A stretch of DNA of 64,000 bases from positions 1,364,001 through 1,428,000 of the forward strand of contig CAXBHL010000001.1 in NCBI GenBank assembly GCA_963975575.1, given 5' to 3'. The translations under genes were made by a program, and so were the position numbers. This document shows positions 39,872 through 53,008 of this stretch, piece after piece; position 1 is the stretch's first letter, and the number at the start of each line of letters is the position of its first letter. The stretch comes from UBA6054 sp963975575 (GTDB taxonomy: Bacteria; Planctomycetota; Phycisphaerae; Phycisphaerales; UBA1924). The notes under the pieces are model-generated. The model was not told the DNA's origin. It ran no database searches and worked only from the letters and a program-made list of their open reading frames with translations.

Positions 39872-42451
39872 ATGGATCAGCCGGCCCGACAATCGCCCCG
39901 GAAGGTCAGCCGCCGGGTCCACGCGACTGACCGGATCGCCGAGCTGGTGATCAGCACCGGCGGGTTCGTCGTGCTCGTGGCGGTGCTGGGGATCTGCTTC
40001 TACCTCGCGTACGTCGTCGTGCCGCTGTTCTCTCGGGGGACGGTGGGGGAGCGGACCGAGGTTGCCGCATCGGTCGCGCCCGGCCAACTGGTGCTCGATC
40101 CGTACCAGAAGGGCTTCGGCGTCATCGCGGCTGATGGCACGGTCAGGCTCTATCTGACCTCGGACGGCACCATGGTCGGGCAGCCGCAGGACTTGGGCGC
40201 GCACTCCCCCGTCGCGGCGGTCTCGCTGGCCCGCAACGGCGACCTGGCGGCGACCGGGCACGCCGACGGCACGGTCCGGCTCGGCGCGATCGTTTTCCGA
40301 TCCGAGACGGTGGTCGCCGACGCCGACCGACCGGTCGGATCGGTCCGCGTGGAAGACGGTGGGATCTCGGAGGTCACCGAATCCGGGCGGGCCCGCCGGT
40401 CGGTGCTCGAAGTGGAACTGGGCGACCCGGTGGAACTGTCCGCGGGGTCCGGGGGGGTTGCCCGGATCGACTACAGCGTGGACCCGACGGGTCGCAACGT
40501 GCTGCTGGCCATCCGGGACGACGGGACCGTGCTCGTGAACACCGTCCGGACCATCCGGCCGCTCGGCGGCGGCAGCCCGATTACGCGTCTGCGCTCGACG
40601 GACTTCGCGATCGATCCGGAAACCATGCCGCGTTGGGCGTTCGTGACCGCGGACGGGTCGAGCGTGCTCCTGCTGCGGGAAACGGGGGACCTGACCCGGT
40701 ACCAGCGGAGCGAGGGCTCGTTCGTTCGCGCCGAGACGATTGGCGGCACGCCCGAGGGGGCCCGCGTGACCGCCGCGACCATGCTCCTCGGCGGGCAGAC
40801 GCTGTTGATCGGGGACGAGCGTGGCATGCTCCGCGCGTGGCACGTCGCGGGGTTCGAGGCGGGCGGTGCGGACGCCGAGGACAACCGACGCCTGGTGATG
40901 TCCCACGCGTTCCAGGCCACCGACGGGCCGGTGATCGACATTGCTCCCAGCCTGCGCGACAGGTCGGTGGTCGTGCTGGGCGCGGGCGGCGACCTGCGGG
41001 TACGGCACATCACTTCGGAAAAGGTCGTTGCCGCGTTCCAGACCGAGGTGCCCGAAGCGACCATCGCCCGAATGCAGCCCAAGAACGATGGCCTGATGGT
41101 TCTGGGCATGTCGGGCGATTACATGGTGCGCCCGCTCGACCCAGGGTACCCGGAGTTTTCGTTCAAGGCTCTTTTCGGTAGGGTGCATTACGAGGGGCAG
41201 TCCGAGCCGTCGTTCGTCTACCAGTCCTCGTCGGGCGACGATTCGTCGGAGACCAAACTGAGCGTGGTGCCGCTGATCTTCGGATCGCTCAAGGCCACGG
41301 TCTTCGCGATGTTCTTTGCGGTGCCGATGGGCGTGCTCTCGGCGATATACACCAGCGAGTTTCTCAGCCACCGTGTGCGGCGGGTGGTCAAGCCGGGTGT
41401 TGAGATCATGGCGTCGCTGCCCTCGGTCGTGCTCGGGTTCGTCGCCGCGATCGTGGTCGCCCCGTTCGTCCGGGCCTGGCTTCCGTCGGTGCTGATCGGT
41501 CTGGCCACGGTGCCCGTGGCCGTGCTCGCGGCCGCGCACCTCTGGCAAATGGTCCCGCTGCGGATCCGGGAGCGCATGCGGTCCGGCCAGCATCTGGCGA
41601 TGGTGCTCGCCGCGTGCGGCATCGGGGTTTCGCTCGCGGTGGCGATGGGGCCCTGGTTCGAACGCCTGCTCTTTGCCGCGCCCGGCGGCGGGGCGGCGAA
41701 CGTCGACATGCGCCGGTGGCTCGCCGGCGAGTACGGGCAGGGTTGGCCGGGCTGGTTCGTGGTGCTGCTCGGCCCGGTGGCGGTCGTGACCGCCATGCTC
41801 CAGTCGATGCTGTTCGGGCGTCGCACCGACGCGCTGCTGTCGCGTCGGTCCGCGGCGTGGGGCGCCGGATTCGTGCTTGCGCGATTCTTGGTGATGCTGG
41901 GCGGGATCGCGGCGATCTCGCTCGGGGGAGCTTGGATCCTGCAGACGCTCGGCTTTGACCCGCGAGACTCAATCTTCGGCCCGTTCTCGCCCCGCAACAC
42001 GCTGGTCGTGGCCATCATCATGGGCTTCGCCGTGATCCCCATCATCTACACGATCTCCGAGGATTCACTCCGCGCGGTGCCGGACTCGCTGCGGGCCGCG
42101 TCGCTGGGGGCGGGCGCGACCCCGTGGCAGACGGCCATGCGGATCGTGCTGCCGGTCGCCGGTTCGGGCATCTTCTCGGCCTGCATGATCGGCTTCGGAC
42201 GCGCCGCGGGTGAGACCATGATCGTCCTGATGGCCACCGGCAACACGCCCGAGATGAGTTGGAACATCTTCGGCGGCTTCCGCACGCTCTCGGCGAACAT
42301 CGCGGTCGAGCTGCCGGAAGCGCCCAAGGGCGGCACCCATTACCGCGTACTCTTCCTCTGCGGGCTGGTGCTCTTCATCATGACCTTCGTGATCAACACG
42401 CTGGCGGAGATCGTCCGCCAGGTGGTTCGGGCAAGGACGGCCGGTCTATGA
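39872..42451 (+). CDS. pstC: Phosphate ABC transporter permease PstC with a propeller-like insertion
   Basis: Inner-membrane permease subunit. The 859-residue protein is about two to three times the usual PstC length. A first membrane helix is at about residues 26-54. Residues 60-460 are extracytoplasmic and rich in short strands with repeating DGTVRL-type units (DGTVRLYLTSDG, GHADGTVRLG, DDGTVLVNTV), suggesting a beta-propeller. The permease core follows from about 470, with the EAA-like loop EDSLRAVPDSLRAASLGAGA (about 730). It overlaps pstA by 4 bases. Extra-long PstC proteins are known in some bacteria; the propeller is my inference. Confidence 0.88.
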   Translation: MDQPARQSPRKVSRRVHATDRIAELVISTGGFVVLVAVLGICFYLAYVVVPLFSRGTVGERTEVAASVAPGQLVLDPYQKGFGVIAADGTVRLYLTSDGTMVGQPQDLGAHSPVAAVSLARNGDLAATGHADGTVRLGAIVFRSETVVADADRPVGSVRVEDGGISEVTESGRARRSVLEVELGDPVELSAGSGGVARIDYSVDPTGRNVLLAIRDDGTVLVNTVRTIRPLGGGSPITRLRSTDFAIDPETMPRWAFVTADGSSVLLLRETGDLTRYQRSEGSFVRAETIGGTPEGARVTAATMLLGGQTLLIGDERGMLRAWHVAGFEAGGADAEDNRRLVMSHAFQATDGPVIDIAPSLRDRSVVVLGAGGDLRVRHITSEKVVAAFQTEVPEATIARMQPKNDGLMVLGMSGDYMVRPLDPGYPEFSFKALFGRVHYEGQSEPSFVYQSSSGDDSSETKLSVVPLIFGSLKATVFAMFFAVPMGVLSAIYTSEFLSHRVRRVVKPGVEIMASLPSVVLGFVAAIVVAPFVRAWLPSVLIGLATVPVAVLAAAHLWQMVPLRIRERMRSGQHLAMVLAACGIGVSLAVAMGPWFERLLFAAPGGGAANVDMRRWLAGEYGQGWPGWFVVLLGPVAVVTAMLQSMLFGRRTDALLSRRSAAWGAGFVLARFLVMLGGIAAISLGGAWILQTLGFDPRDSIFGPFSPRNTLVVAIIMGFAVIPIIYTISEDSLRAVPDSLRAASLGAGATPWQTAMRIVLPVAGSGIFSACMIGFGRAAGETMIVLMATGNTPEMSWNIFGGFRTLSANIAVELPEAPKGGTHYRVLFLCGLVLFIMTFVINTLAEIVRQVVRARTAGL

Positions 42452-44607
42452 GCGTCATCGGCACCCAGCAAAGGCCCGCCTCACCGGGCGCTCCCGTGGT
42501 CCACGATCGGCGGTCCACGCCGCTCAGCGCCCGCGGCGAGCCGATGATCTGGCTTACGGGCGGGGCGCTGGTGGTCTGCCTGCTCATGATCATCGGGCTG
42601 ATCGGCATGATCGTGGTGCAGGGCCTGACGACGTTCTGGCCCCGCCCCATCGAGCGTGTGACGCTCAACTCCGGCGAGGTGTTTCTGGGTGTGCCGACCT
42701 CCGAACAGGCCGACCCGCCGCAGACCCTCTACCGGACCGGCAACCGCGACATCGGGCAAGACCCGTTCCGCTGGGTCGCCCGGTCTGATATCGCAAGCGT
42801 GGAACGCCCCGCCGAGGCCGTGATGGTCGAGCGAGAGGCGTGGAGCGTGTGGCTGGGCGTGCCCGAGCGTGCGCTGGATATCCAGGACGGCCAGCAACGC
42901 GTGCTGGCCGAGGGGCCGGCGGAGGTCATGTCCTTCTACCGATCCGAGCACGCCGGGGCCAGGGATCTCCGCATGGAGATCGAGCACCTCAAAAGGCATG
43001 AACTGGGCGCGATCAACGAGCGCATGGAGCGTGACCGGCTCCGCGTCCGCAAGGCCGAGTTGAGCGTCAGCCGCGGGACGTCCGACCGGGCGAAGCTCGG
43101 CTGGCCGGCGTTCGTCGGGGCGCTCGCAGGCGCGGTTGCGCTGGCGGGTTTGGCGATCTTTGTCGGCCGGCGCAGCTCGTCGATCCCGGGCTCTGACCGG
43201 CTGACCCGGCTGGCCCGAACCGCCGGCCTCGCGCTCGCCGCGACGGGGCTGCTCGCCGTCCTGATCCATGCACCATGGATCGGATCGGTTACCTCCGAGG
43301 ACGACGTGGCGGCGATGCGGGATCGGGCCGCCGCGGCCGAGGCGACCCTGCAGGACGAGTACGACACCCTGCTCGGTCGGATCCGCGAACTCGAAGCCGT
43401 CGACGCGCGGACCCGGCTGGTCATCGTCGAGCCGACCGGCGGGCGGTTCGCACCGGTCCGGCAGATCGAGCCGGAGAGTCCCCTGCAGCTCTCCCAGATC
43501 GTCCGGATCGTCGACGCCAACAGCATGGGGGTGGGGGATAAGTTCGGCGTGTTCTTGGCCCGGTGGTGGGAGTACCTGAGCACCGCTCCGCGCGAGGCGA
43601 ACACCGAGGGCGGCGTGTTCCCCGTGATCGTGGGCACCGTCATGCTCACGCTGCTGCTCACGGTGACCGTCACCCCGTTGGGCGTCATCGCCGCGTTGTA
43701 CCTGCGCGAGTACGCGACCCAGGGCGTGTTCACCAGCATCATCCGCATCGCGGTCAACAACCTGGCCGGCGTGCCGAGCATCGTGTACGGCGTGTTCGGG
43801 CTGGGGTTCTTCTGCTATACCGTCGGCCGGTACGTCGACGCCGGGCCGGCGCCCGACGTCCGGCTGCCCCCGCCGGCGTGGTGGGGCGGCGTGGGCATCG
43901 GCCTGGTCGCCCTGCTCGGCGCCACCGCGTGCGGCCTGTGGTCCAGGCCGACGCCGGGCAGTGTGGCGACACGGTTCCAGATCAACCTCAAACGGGCGAG
44001 CTGGCTGCTCTGGACGGTTGCGATCTCCACGGCCGCGGTGCTCGTGGTCCGCACGCCGTACTTCTCCGGGTTCTTCGAGGCCCGATCGGCCGAGGGCTCA
44101 CCAACCTTCGGATCTCGGGGGATGCTCTGGGCGTCTCTGACCCTGGCCCTGCTGACGCTCCCTGTGGTGATCGTCTCGACGGAGGAGGCCATCGCGGCCG
44201 TGCCCAACTCCATGCGGGAGGGCAGCTACGGCTGCGGCGCGAGCAAGTGGCAGACCCTGCGTCGGATCGTTCTCCCCGGGGCGTTGCCCGGGATCCTGAC
44301 CGGGGCGATCCTGGCGATGGCCCGCGGCGCGGGGGAGGTGGCCCCCCTGATGCTCGTGGGAGCCGTCAAGCTCAACGAGGACCTGCCGGTGTCCACGGAC
44401 GCCCCCTTCCTGCACCTCGAACGCAGTTTCATGCACTTGGGCTTCCATATCTATGACCTCGGGTTCCAGAGCCCGGATTCCCAGGCCGCCCGTCCGCTTG
44501 TGTGGACCACCACCCTGCTCCTGCTGGCCATCGTGCTGTCTCTCAACCTCATCGCCATCATCATCCGCGCCAAACTCCGGGCGCGGCTGAGCGGCCCAAC
44601 GGTGTGA
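42448..44607 (+). CDS. pstA: Phosphate ABC transporter permease PstA with a large insertion
   Basis: The second permease subunit. The 719-residue protein begins with a membrane helix (about 38-60). A region of about 330 residues containing two further hydrophobic helices (about 215-275) and two charged coiled coils comes next. The permease core starts at about 392 (VIVGTVMLTLLLTVTVTPLG). The loop EEAIAAVPNSMREGSYGCGA (about 578-597) is the EAA motif that contacts PstB. Usual PstA proteins have about 280-300 residues. ATG 42448 overlaps the pstC stop by 4 bases. Confidence 0.88.
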   Translation: MSVIGTQQRPASPGAPVVHDRRSTPLSARGEPMIWLTGGALVVCLLMIIGLIGMIVVQGLTTFWPRPIERVTLNSGEVFLGVPTSEQADPPQTLYRTGNRDIGQDPFRWVARSDIASVERPAEAVMVEREAWSVWLGVPERALDIQDGQQRVLAEGPAEVMSFYRSEHAGARDLRMEIEHLKRHELGAINERMERDRLRVRKAELSVSRGTSDRAKLGWPAFVGALAGAVALAGLAIFVGRRSSSIPGSDRLTRLARTAGLALAATGLLAVLIHAPWIGSVTSEDDVAAMRDRAAAAEATLQDEYDTLLGRIRELEAVDARTRLVIVEPTGGRFAPVRQIEPESPLQLSQIVRIVDANSMGVGDKFGVFLARWWEYLSTAPREANTEGGVFPVIVGTVMLTLLLTVTVTPLGVIAALYLREYATQGVFTSIIRIAVNNLAGVPSIVYGVFGLGFFCYTVGRYVDAGPAPDVRLPPPAWWGGVGIGLVALLGATACGLWSRPTPGSVATRFQINLKRASWLLWTVAISTAAVLVVRTPYFSGFFEARSAEGSPTFGSRGMLWASLTLALLTLPVVIVSTEEAIAAVPNSMREGSYGCGASKWQTLRRIVLPGALPGILTGAILAMARGAGEVAPLMLVGAVKLNEDLPVSTDAPFLHLERSFMHLGFHIYDLGFQSPDSQAARPLVWTTTLLLLAIVLSLNLIAIIIRAKLRARLSGPTV

Positions 44608-44610
44608 ACG

Positions 44611-45531
44611 ATGCCCTACGCTGGTACTGAAATGAGCGAGCAACCCACCCGTGGCATCCGGCACGTGGCCTTCAACGCCGAGCCGGAGCGGACGCAGCAG
44701 GTCGAGTACCGCGTGATCGAGGCGATCCGGCGCGGTGAGTCCGTCGATCCGGCCGTCCATCCCGACCTGGTCTCCTGCGACGCGGTGATCGACATCGACG
44801 CCTTCAACCTCTGGTACGGCCAGTCCAAGGCGATCTACGACATCAGCATGAAGATCCCCCGCGGGGAAGTGACGGCCTTGATCGGCCCGTCCGGCTGCGG
44901 CAAGTCCACGCTGCTCCGCTCCATCAACCGAATGAACGACCTGATCGGTGGCGTCCGGGTCGAGGGTCGCATGCGCCTCAACGGCTCCCCGATCTACGCC
45001 CCCGATGTGGACGTGATCGGGCTCCGCAAGCGCCTTGGGATGGTCTTCCAGAAGCCCAACCCCTTCCCGATGTCCATCTTCGAGAACGTGGTCTACCCCC
45101 TGCGGATTGACGGCGAGAACCGGCGCAAGGTGCTCGAAGAGGCCTGCGAACGGTCCCTCAGGGCGGCGGCCATCTGGGACGAGGTCAAGGACCGGCTCAA
45201 GCAGTCGGCCCTGGGCCTCTCGGGCGGTCAGCAGCAGCGGCTCTGCATCGCCCGGGCCATCGTCGCCGACCCCGAGGTGCTCCTCCTCGACGAGCCCTGC
45301 TCGGCCCTTGACCCCATCGCGACCCTCCGGATCGAGGAACTGATCACCCAGATCGCCGAGCGGTACACGGTCCTGATCGTGACGCACAACATGCAGCAGG
45401 CGGCCCGGGTGAGCAGGTACACCGCCTTCATGTACCTCGGACGCCTGGTCGAGTACGGGCCGACCGCCGACATCTTCCAGTCCCCGGTTCTCCCGGAAAC
45501 CGAGCAGTACGTCACCGGGCGGTTCGGCTGA
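44611..45531 (+). CDS. pstB: Phosphate ABC transporter ATP-binding protein
   Basis: The cytoplasmic ATPase that powers phosphate import. It has Walker A GPSGCGKST (about 91-99), the Q loop (LGMVFQKPNPFPMSIF), the signature LSGGQQQRLCIARA, Walker B VLLLDEPCSALDP and the H loop (VTHNMQQAAR). It ends YVTGRFG, as PstB proteins do. The 306-residue frame has an N-terminal extension of about 55 residues before the usual start of the fold. ATG 44632 is an alternative. It follows pstA by 3 bases. No phoU gene follows. Confidence 0.95.
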   Translation: MPYAGTEMSEQPTRGIRHVAFNAEPERTQQVEYRVIEAIRRGESVDPAVHPDLVSCDAVIDIDAFNLWYGQSKAIYDISMKIPRGEVTALIGPSGCGKSTLLRSINRMNDLIGGVRVEGRMRLNGSPIYAPDVDVIGLRKRLGMVFQKPNPFPMSIFENVVYPLRIDGENRRKVLEEACERSLRAAAIWDEVKDRLKQSALGLSGGQQQRLCIARAIVADPEVLLLDEPCSALDPIATLRIEELITQIAERYTVLIVTHNMQQAARVSRYTAFMYLGRLVEYGPTADIFQSPVLPETEQYVTGRFG

Positions 45532-45792
45532 CGCGCCTAGAGCCCGCCAACGCCACGGGCCGAAGGGCTTCGGTAGACCGATCGGTCTGGCGATCGACCC
45601 CGGATCGGCCAGAAATGCACCCGATTCCGAGTATTGCCGCCCCGGCGGGGCTGTTTCGGTGGAGTTGGGCTGCCAAAGACCGATACCGATGTCTAGAGTT
45701 TGCCCACGGGCGCAGTGCCCGACTTTTTGTGTGACGAATCCCCGGCCCGGGCGTGCCAAACCGCCCGGACCGAGGGTCGGCTGGGGAGTGCC
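45532..45792. other. Region between pstB and sucA with palindromes
   Basis: No gene is seen in these 261 bases. CCGAA (45560-45564) and TTCGG (45569-45573) could form a small hairpin that weakly terminates pstB. A perfect 14-base palindrome, AGACCGATCGGTCT, is at 45575-45588. Its half-site AGACCGAT recurs at 45677-45684, about 110 bases before the sucA start. I see no convincing -35/-10 pair for sucA. The palindrome could be an operator. Confidence 0.4.
45575..45588. promoter_or_regulatory. 14-base palindrome upstream of sucA
   Basis: AGACCGATCGGTCT reads the same on both strands. The half-site AGACCGAT occurs again at 45677-45684. Both lie between pstB and sucA. The arrangement fits a dimeric regulator with a second weaker site, but no binding protein can be named from the sequence. 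Confidence 0.35.
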
Positions 45793-48738
<2,946 letters not shown>

Positions 48739-48756
48739 GGAAGCGAAGGCGGACCC

Positions 48757-50103
<1,347 letters not shown>

Positions 50104-50109
50104 GACGGC

Positions 50110-50586
50110 TCAGCGGCTGAGATCATCGAGCATGCGCTCGCTCGCGATCCGCAGCATCTCGTACACCTTGTCGAACCCGTCCGGCCCCCCGTAGTACGGG
50201 TCCGGCACCTCGCCGGACTTCAGTTCCGGGTGGTAGTCGAGCATCAAGCGCAGCTTCTCCCCCGGCACGCCGTGGTCCAGCAGGTCGCGGTGGTTCTGGC
50301 GGTCCATGGGGATCAGCCAGTGGAAGTCTACCGGATCGTGGCGCGGGTCGAACTTGCGGGCGATCGACGGCAACTCGATTCCGTACTTCGCGGCCACCGC
50401 GATCGAGCGTGGGTCGGCCCGCTCGCCCGCGTGCCAGCCCCCAGTGCCGCAGGAATCGACCCGGAAACGGTCGAGCACGCCCCGCTCACGTGCCAGATGG
50501 ATGAAGATCCCCTCGGCCAGCGGGCTGCGGCAGATGTTGCCCAGGCAGACGAACAGCACGCCGGTCTGGTCCTTGGCGTCAGGCAT
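50110..50586 (-). CDS. Low-molecular-weight protein tyrosine phosphatase-like
   Basis: The 158-residue protein has the phosphatase P loop FVCLGNICRSPLAEGIF (about residues 12-28), with the nucleophile Cys14 and Arg20 of CX5RS. The general-acid Asp is in VPDPYYGGPDGFDKVYEM. Some family members act on exopolysaccharide tyrosine kinases and others on arsenate; the context favours the former only weakly. ATG 50586 overlaps the upstream gene's stop by 8 bases. It is the last gene of a minus-strand operon. Confidence 0.88.
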   Translation of the reverse strand: MPDAKDQTGVLFVCLGNICRSPLAEGIFIHLARERGVLDRFRVDSCGTGGWHAGERADPRSIAVAAKYGIELPSIARKFDPRHDPVDFHWLIPMDRQNHRDLLDHGVPGEKLRLMLDYHPELKSGEVPDPYYGGPDGFDKVYEMLRIASERMLDDLSR

Positions 50587-51562
50587 GCTGCGGTTCCAAG
50601 GTCGGAGCATCGTGGCGATCCGCGAGGATCGCGTCGAGCGTCTGGAGGATCGGGGCGGCGGCGCCCGGCGTGCTCTTGAGCCCCGCGCGGCCCTTGTGGC
50701 TCAGCCGGATCACCCGAACGCCGTGGGCCCGCGCCACCGATTCGAGCACCGCGTTCGCCCCGGTCTTCGACTCGTCCGAGGTGATCACGATGTCGATCGA
50801 CCCCAGCAGGGCAATCAGCGGGCGTTCGGTGAGCAGCAGCGGGTATCGGGAGGTCAGGCCGCGGATGTGGCGGCGGGCGACGAACGCGTTGCCGGCGATC
50901 GAGGGAACGAGCCCGCACACGGGGTACCCGGTCGTGTGGAGCACGCTGAGCAGGAAGGCAAGCCCGCGTGCGTCCGTTGATGCCGGACGGTCATCGAGCG
51001 AGGCCAGCGTCAGCATGGAGGCGTCCACGGGCAGGTCGGCCCGCCGATCCGCGCGGGACAGCGAGCCGGCGGGGGCGTGTTCCGCCCAGTCCGCTTCGAG
51101 CACCGGCGAGCCACCGCGGCCCTGCCAGACCCGCTCGTCTTCCTCGGTCAGGACCGTGACGCGCGCAAAATGGCGGGCGGGCGCGGGGCAGCGGTCCGGG
51201 TCGGTCGAGACGAGGTGCACCTCGTCGGCCATCCTTCGCACCAACGGCGAGAGTTCGTCGGACCAGCAGATGATGCGCTGCACGCCGCCGGCCACACGCC
51301 GGAATCCGCGCCGCCCGAGGGCGGGGCGCCCGACCGGCAAGGTCAGGAAACAGTCGGGCGACAGACCGCAGGCCCTGGCGGTTTCGGCCGCGCCGGTCGG
51401 TCCGACAACCACCACCCGCCCGCTGGGCACGCGGCCGGCCCGCAGCGATTCGCCCAGCAGCAGCGGGGGCGCCAGGCGTCCGAGGTCGTTGTGGACATGG
51501 GTGCCGGTGGTCGGAACCGCGACCACGTGCACCGTCCCGAGATGGGCCGACGAGCCGCTCAC
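50579..51562 (-). CDS. Glycosyltransferase-like protein (low confidence)
   Basis: The 327-residue protein begins with alternating strands and helices (TVHVVAVPTTGTHVHND, VVVVGPTGAAETARACG). The C-terminal part has LIALLGSIDIVITSDESKTGANAVLESVARAHGVRVIRL (about 258-295), which resembles the donor-site segment of GT-B glycosyltransferases. The 327-residue length is within the range for such enzymes, but the motifs are weak. Its start GTG 51562 overlaps the upstream lipoprotein stop by 4 bases. Its stop overlaps the phosphatase gene. I regard the family as unproven. Confidence 0.45.
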   Translation of the reverse strand: MSGSSAHLGTVHVVAVPTTGTHVHNDLGRLAPPLLLGESLRAGRVPSGRVVVVGPTGAAETARACGLSPDCFLTLPVGRPALGRRGFRRVAGGVQRIICWSDELSPLVRRMADEVHLVSTDPDRCPAPARHFARVTVLTEEDERVWQGRGGSPVLEADWAEHAPAGSLSRADRRADLPVDASMLTLASLDDRPASTDARGLAFLLSVLHTTGYPVCGLVPSIAGNAFVARRHIRGLTSRYPLLLTERPLIALLGSIDIVITSDESKTGANAVLESVARAHGVRVIRLSHKGRAGLKSTPGAAAPILQTLDAILADRHDAPTLEPQHA

Positions 51563-52230
51563 CGGCCGCGGATCGCCGATTCGGTGATCTCGTGCTTGTA
51601 GAACAGCTGGGCGATCGCCACGCCCGCCTGGTCGGCGAGCTGGGTTTCGATGGCCAGGCGCCCGCGGTCCTGTCCCGCGGCGTTGGGGCGCTGGGGAAGA
51701 CGCACGTCCACCAGGAATCCGGACTCGGACGCCGGCCAGACGCGCTCACCCGAGGCCACATCGATGATCTTGACGCGGAGAGAGGTGACGGGCAGGAAGG
51801 TGCCTTCCTCGGCCGAGATCGAGAAGTTCGTCACAACGGCGTAGATCACGAGGTCCGCGCCCACCCCCTTGCCGAGCTCGGAGATGCTCAACCGCTCGCC
51901 GTGGCGTTCTTTGGACGACGCGCTCAGGATCGTCCGCGAATCGATGACGTCGAGCACGACCTTCTTCTCCAGCAGCTTCCGGGAGGCGACGTCGGCCATG
52001 GTGTAACGGAGGCGGCGCTGGGCGATCTTGCTGGAGGGGTCGTCGATGAAGATCACGACGCTCTTGGTCTCGTCCAGTTCGACCTGGGGCTCGACGTTGC
52101 CCGGGCCGTGGATGGCGTAGGCAACCGGGGCGACGACGTTGCAGCCGGCGAGCAAACCCACGGATAGGCTCGCGAGCGCGGGCAGCACGGCACAGCGGGC
52201 GGCTCGTTTGAGTGCGACTCGGATGGGCAT
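51559..52230 (-). CDS. Lipoprotein of unknown function
   Basis: The 223-residue protein has a lipoprotein signal peptide (LASLSVGLLAGC, Cys30). The mature part has PQVELDETKSVVIFIDDPSS, then a helical domain, and ADLVIYAVVTNFSISAEE before a C-terminal helix. This pattern (SKIAQRRLRYTMADVASRKLLE, GKGVGADLVIYA) resembles the small lipoproteins often called CsgG- or LpoB-like, but I cannot assign it. GGAGG lies 5 bases before ATG 52230. A similar lipoprotein is encoded just upstream. Confidence 0.6.
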   Translation of the reverse strand: MPIRVALKRAARCAVLPALASLSVGLLAGCNVVAPVAYAIHGPGNVEPQVELDETKSVVIFIDDPSSKIAQRRLRYTMADVASRKLLEKKVVLDVIDSRTILSASSKERHGERLSISELGKGVGADLVIYAVVTNFSISAEEGTFLPVTSLRVKIIDVASGERVWPASESGFLVDVRLPQRPNAAGQDRGRLAIETQLADQAGVAIAQLFYKHEITESAIRGR

Positions 52231-52281
52231 CGGGTCCTCCGCGGGTACGTTCGGGCGGGACGAGGGATCGGCGGGCTGGGA

Positions 52282-52956
52282 TCAGTAGGGGATGCTGTTG
52301 GGCTCTTCGTGATCGTAGAACAGCCACGAAACGCGGTTGACCAGGCGGTTGGACAACTCGGTCGTCACCGCGGACTCGGGCAGGTCGGTCCGCATGAACC
52401 CGCGCGAATCCGGGAAGGTCACGCGGATCGCCTTCTCGTAGGTCGGGTCGTCCGGCAAGCCCGAGTCGGACTCGTACACGGAAACCAGCACCGAGCCGAC
52501 GCCGTCCCAGATGTACCGGTTGCCCGGCTCGTGGAGGGTGTACTCGATGACCTCGACCACAACGAGACGCTGGACGCCGAGCATCTCGGCGATCTCGCCC
52601 CGCGTCATCGCCGGCCACTGCGGGGTGTTGAAGAGCACCGTGAGCAGATCCCCGCTGGGGATCGCGTAGGACGGGTTGGCGTTGAGGATCAGCCGGTCGT
52701 TGATCCGCTGGATCAGCCGCGCCGTCAGGCCGGGGTGCTCGCCCTCCATGACGCGGCTGCCGGAAACGACCACCGCGAACGACTTGCCGGCCAGGCCGGT
52801 GTACTCGGCGGGGATCTCCGACGTGCCGGTCCGCTGGTACGACTCGGCCATGCCGCCGATGGCGGCCGGGATGATGCAGCCGGGAACGCACAGTGCGGTC
52901 AGCCCGAGCAGGAGGCCGATCAGCAGGAGCGATGATCGCGGGGCGGCTCGTGTCAT
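52282..52956 (-). CDS. Lipoprotein of unknown function, related in pattern to its neighbour
   Basis: The 224-residue protein has a signal peptide ending LTALCVPGC (Cys27). The mature part has the sequence FAVVVSGSRVMEGEHPGLTARLIQRINDRLI, then MLGVQRLVVVEVIEYTLHEPG, and ends IPY. Both this protein and the one encoded downstream (51559-52230) have a helix followed by a hydrophobic strand of the type LVVVEVIEY/LVIYAVVTN. They may form one paralogous pair, perhaps an outer-membrane assembly module. I do not recognise a named family. Confidence 0.55.
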   Translation of the reverse strand: MTRAAPRSSLLLIGLLLGLTALCVPGCIIPAAIGGMAESYQRTGTSEIPAEYTGLAGKSFAVVVSGSRVMEGEHPGLTARLIQRINDRLILNANPSYAIPSGDLLTVLFNTPQWPAMTRGEIAEMLGVQRLVVVEVIEYTLHEPGNRYIWDGVGSVLVSVYESDSGLPDDPTYEKAIRVTFPDSRGFMRTDLPESAVTTELSNRLVNRVSWLFYDHEEPNSIPY

Positions 52957-53008
52957 GCGGTCGGACTTCCCTTCTCGTTGGTCCGGGGGGGGGGAGGGGG
53001 GCCGGCGC

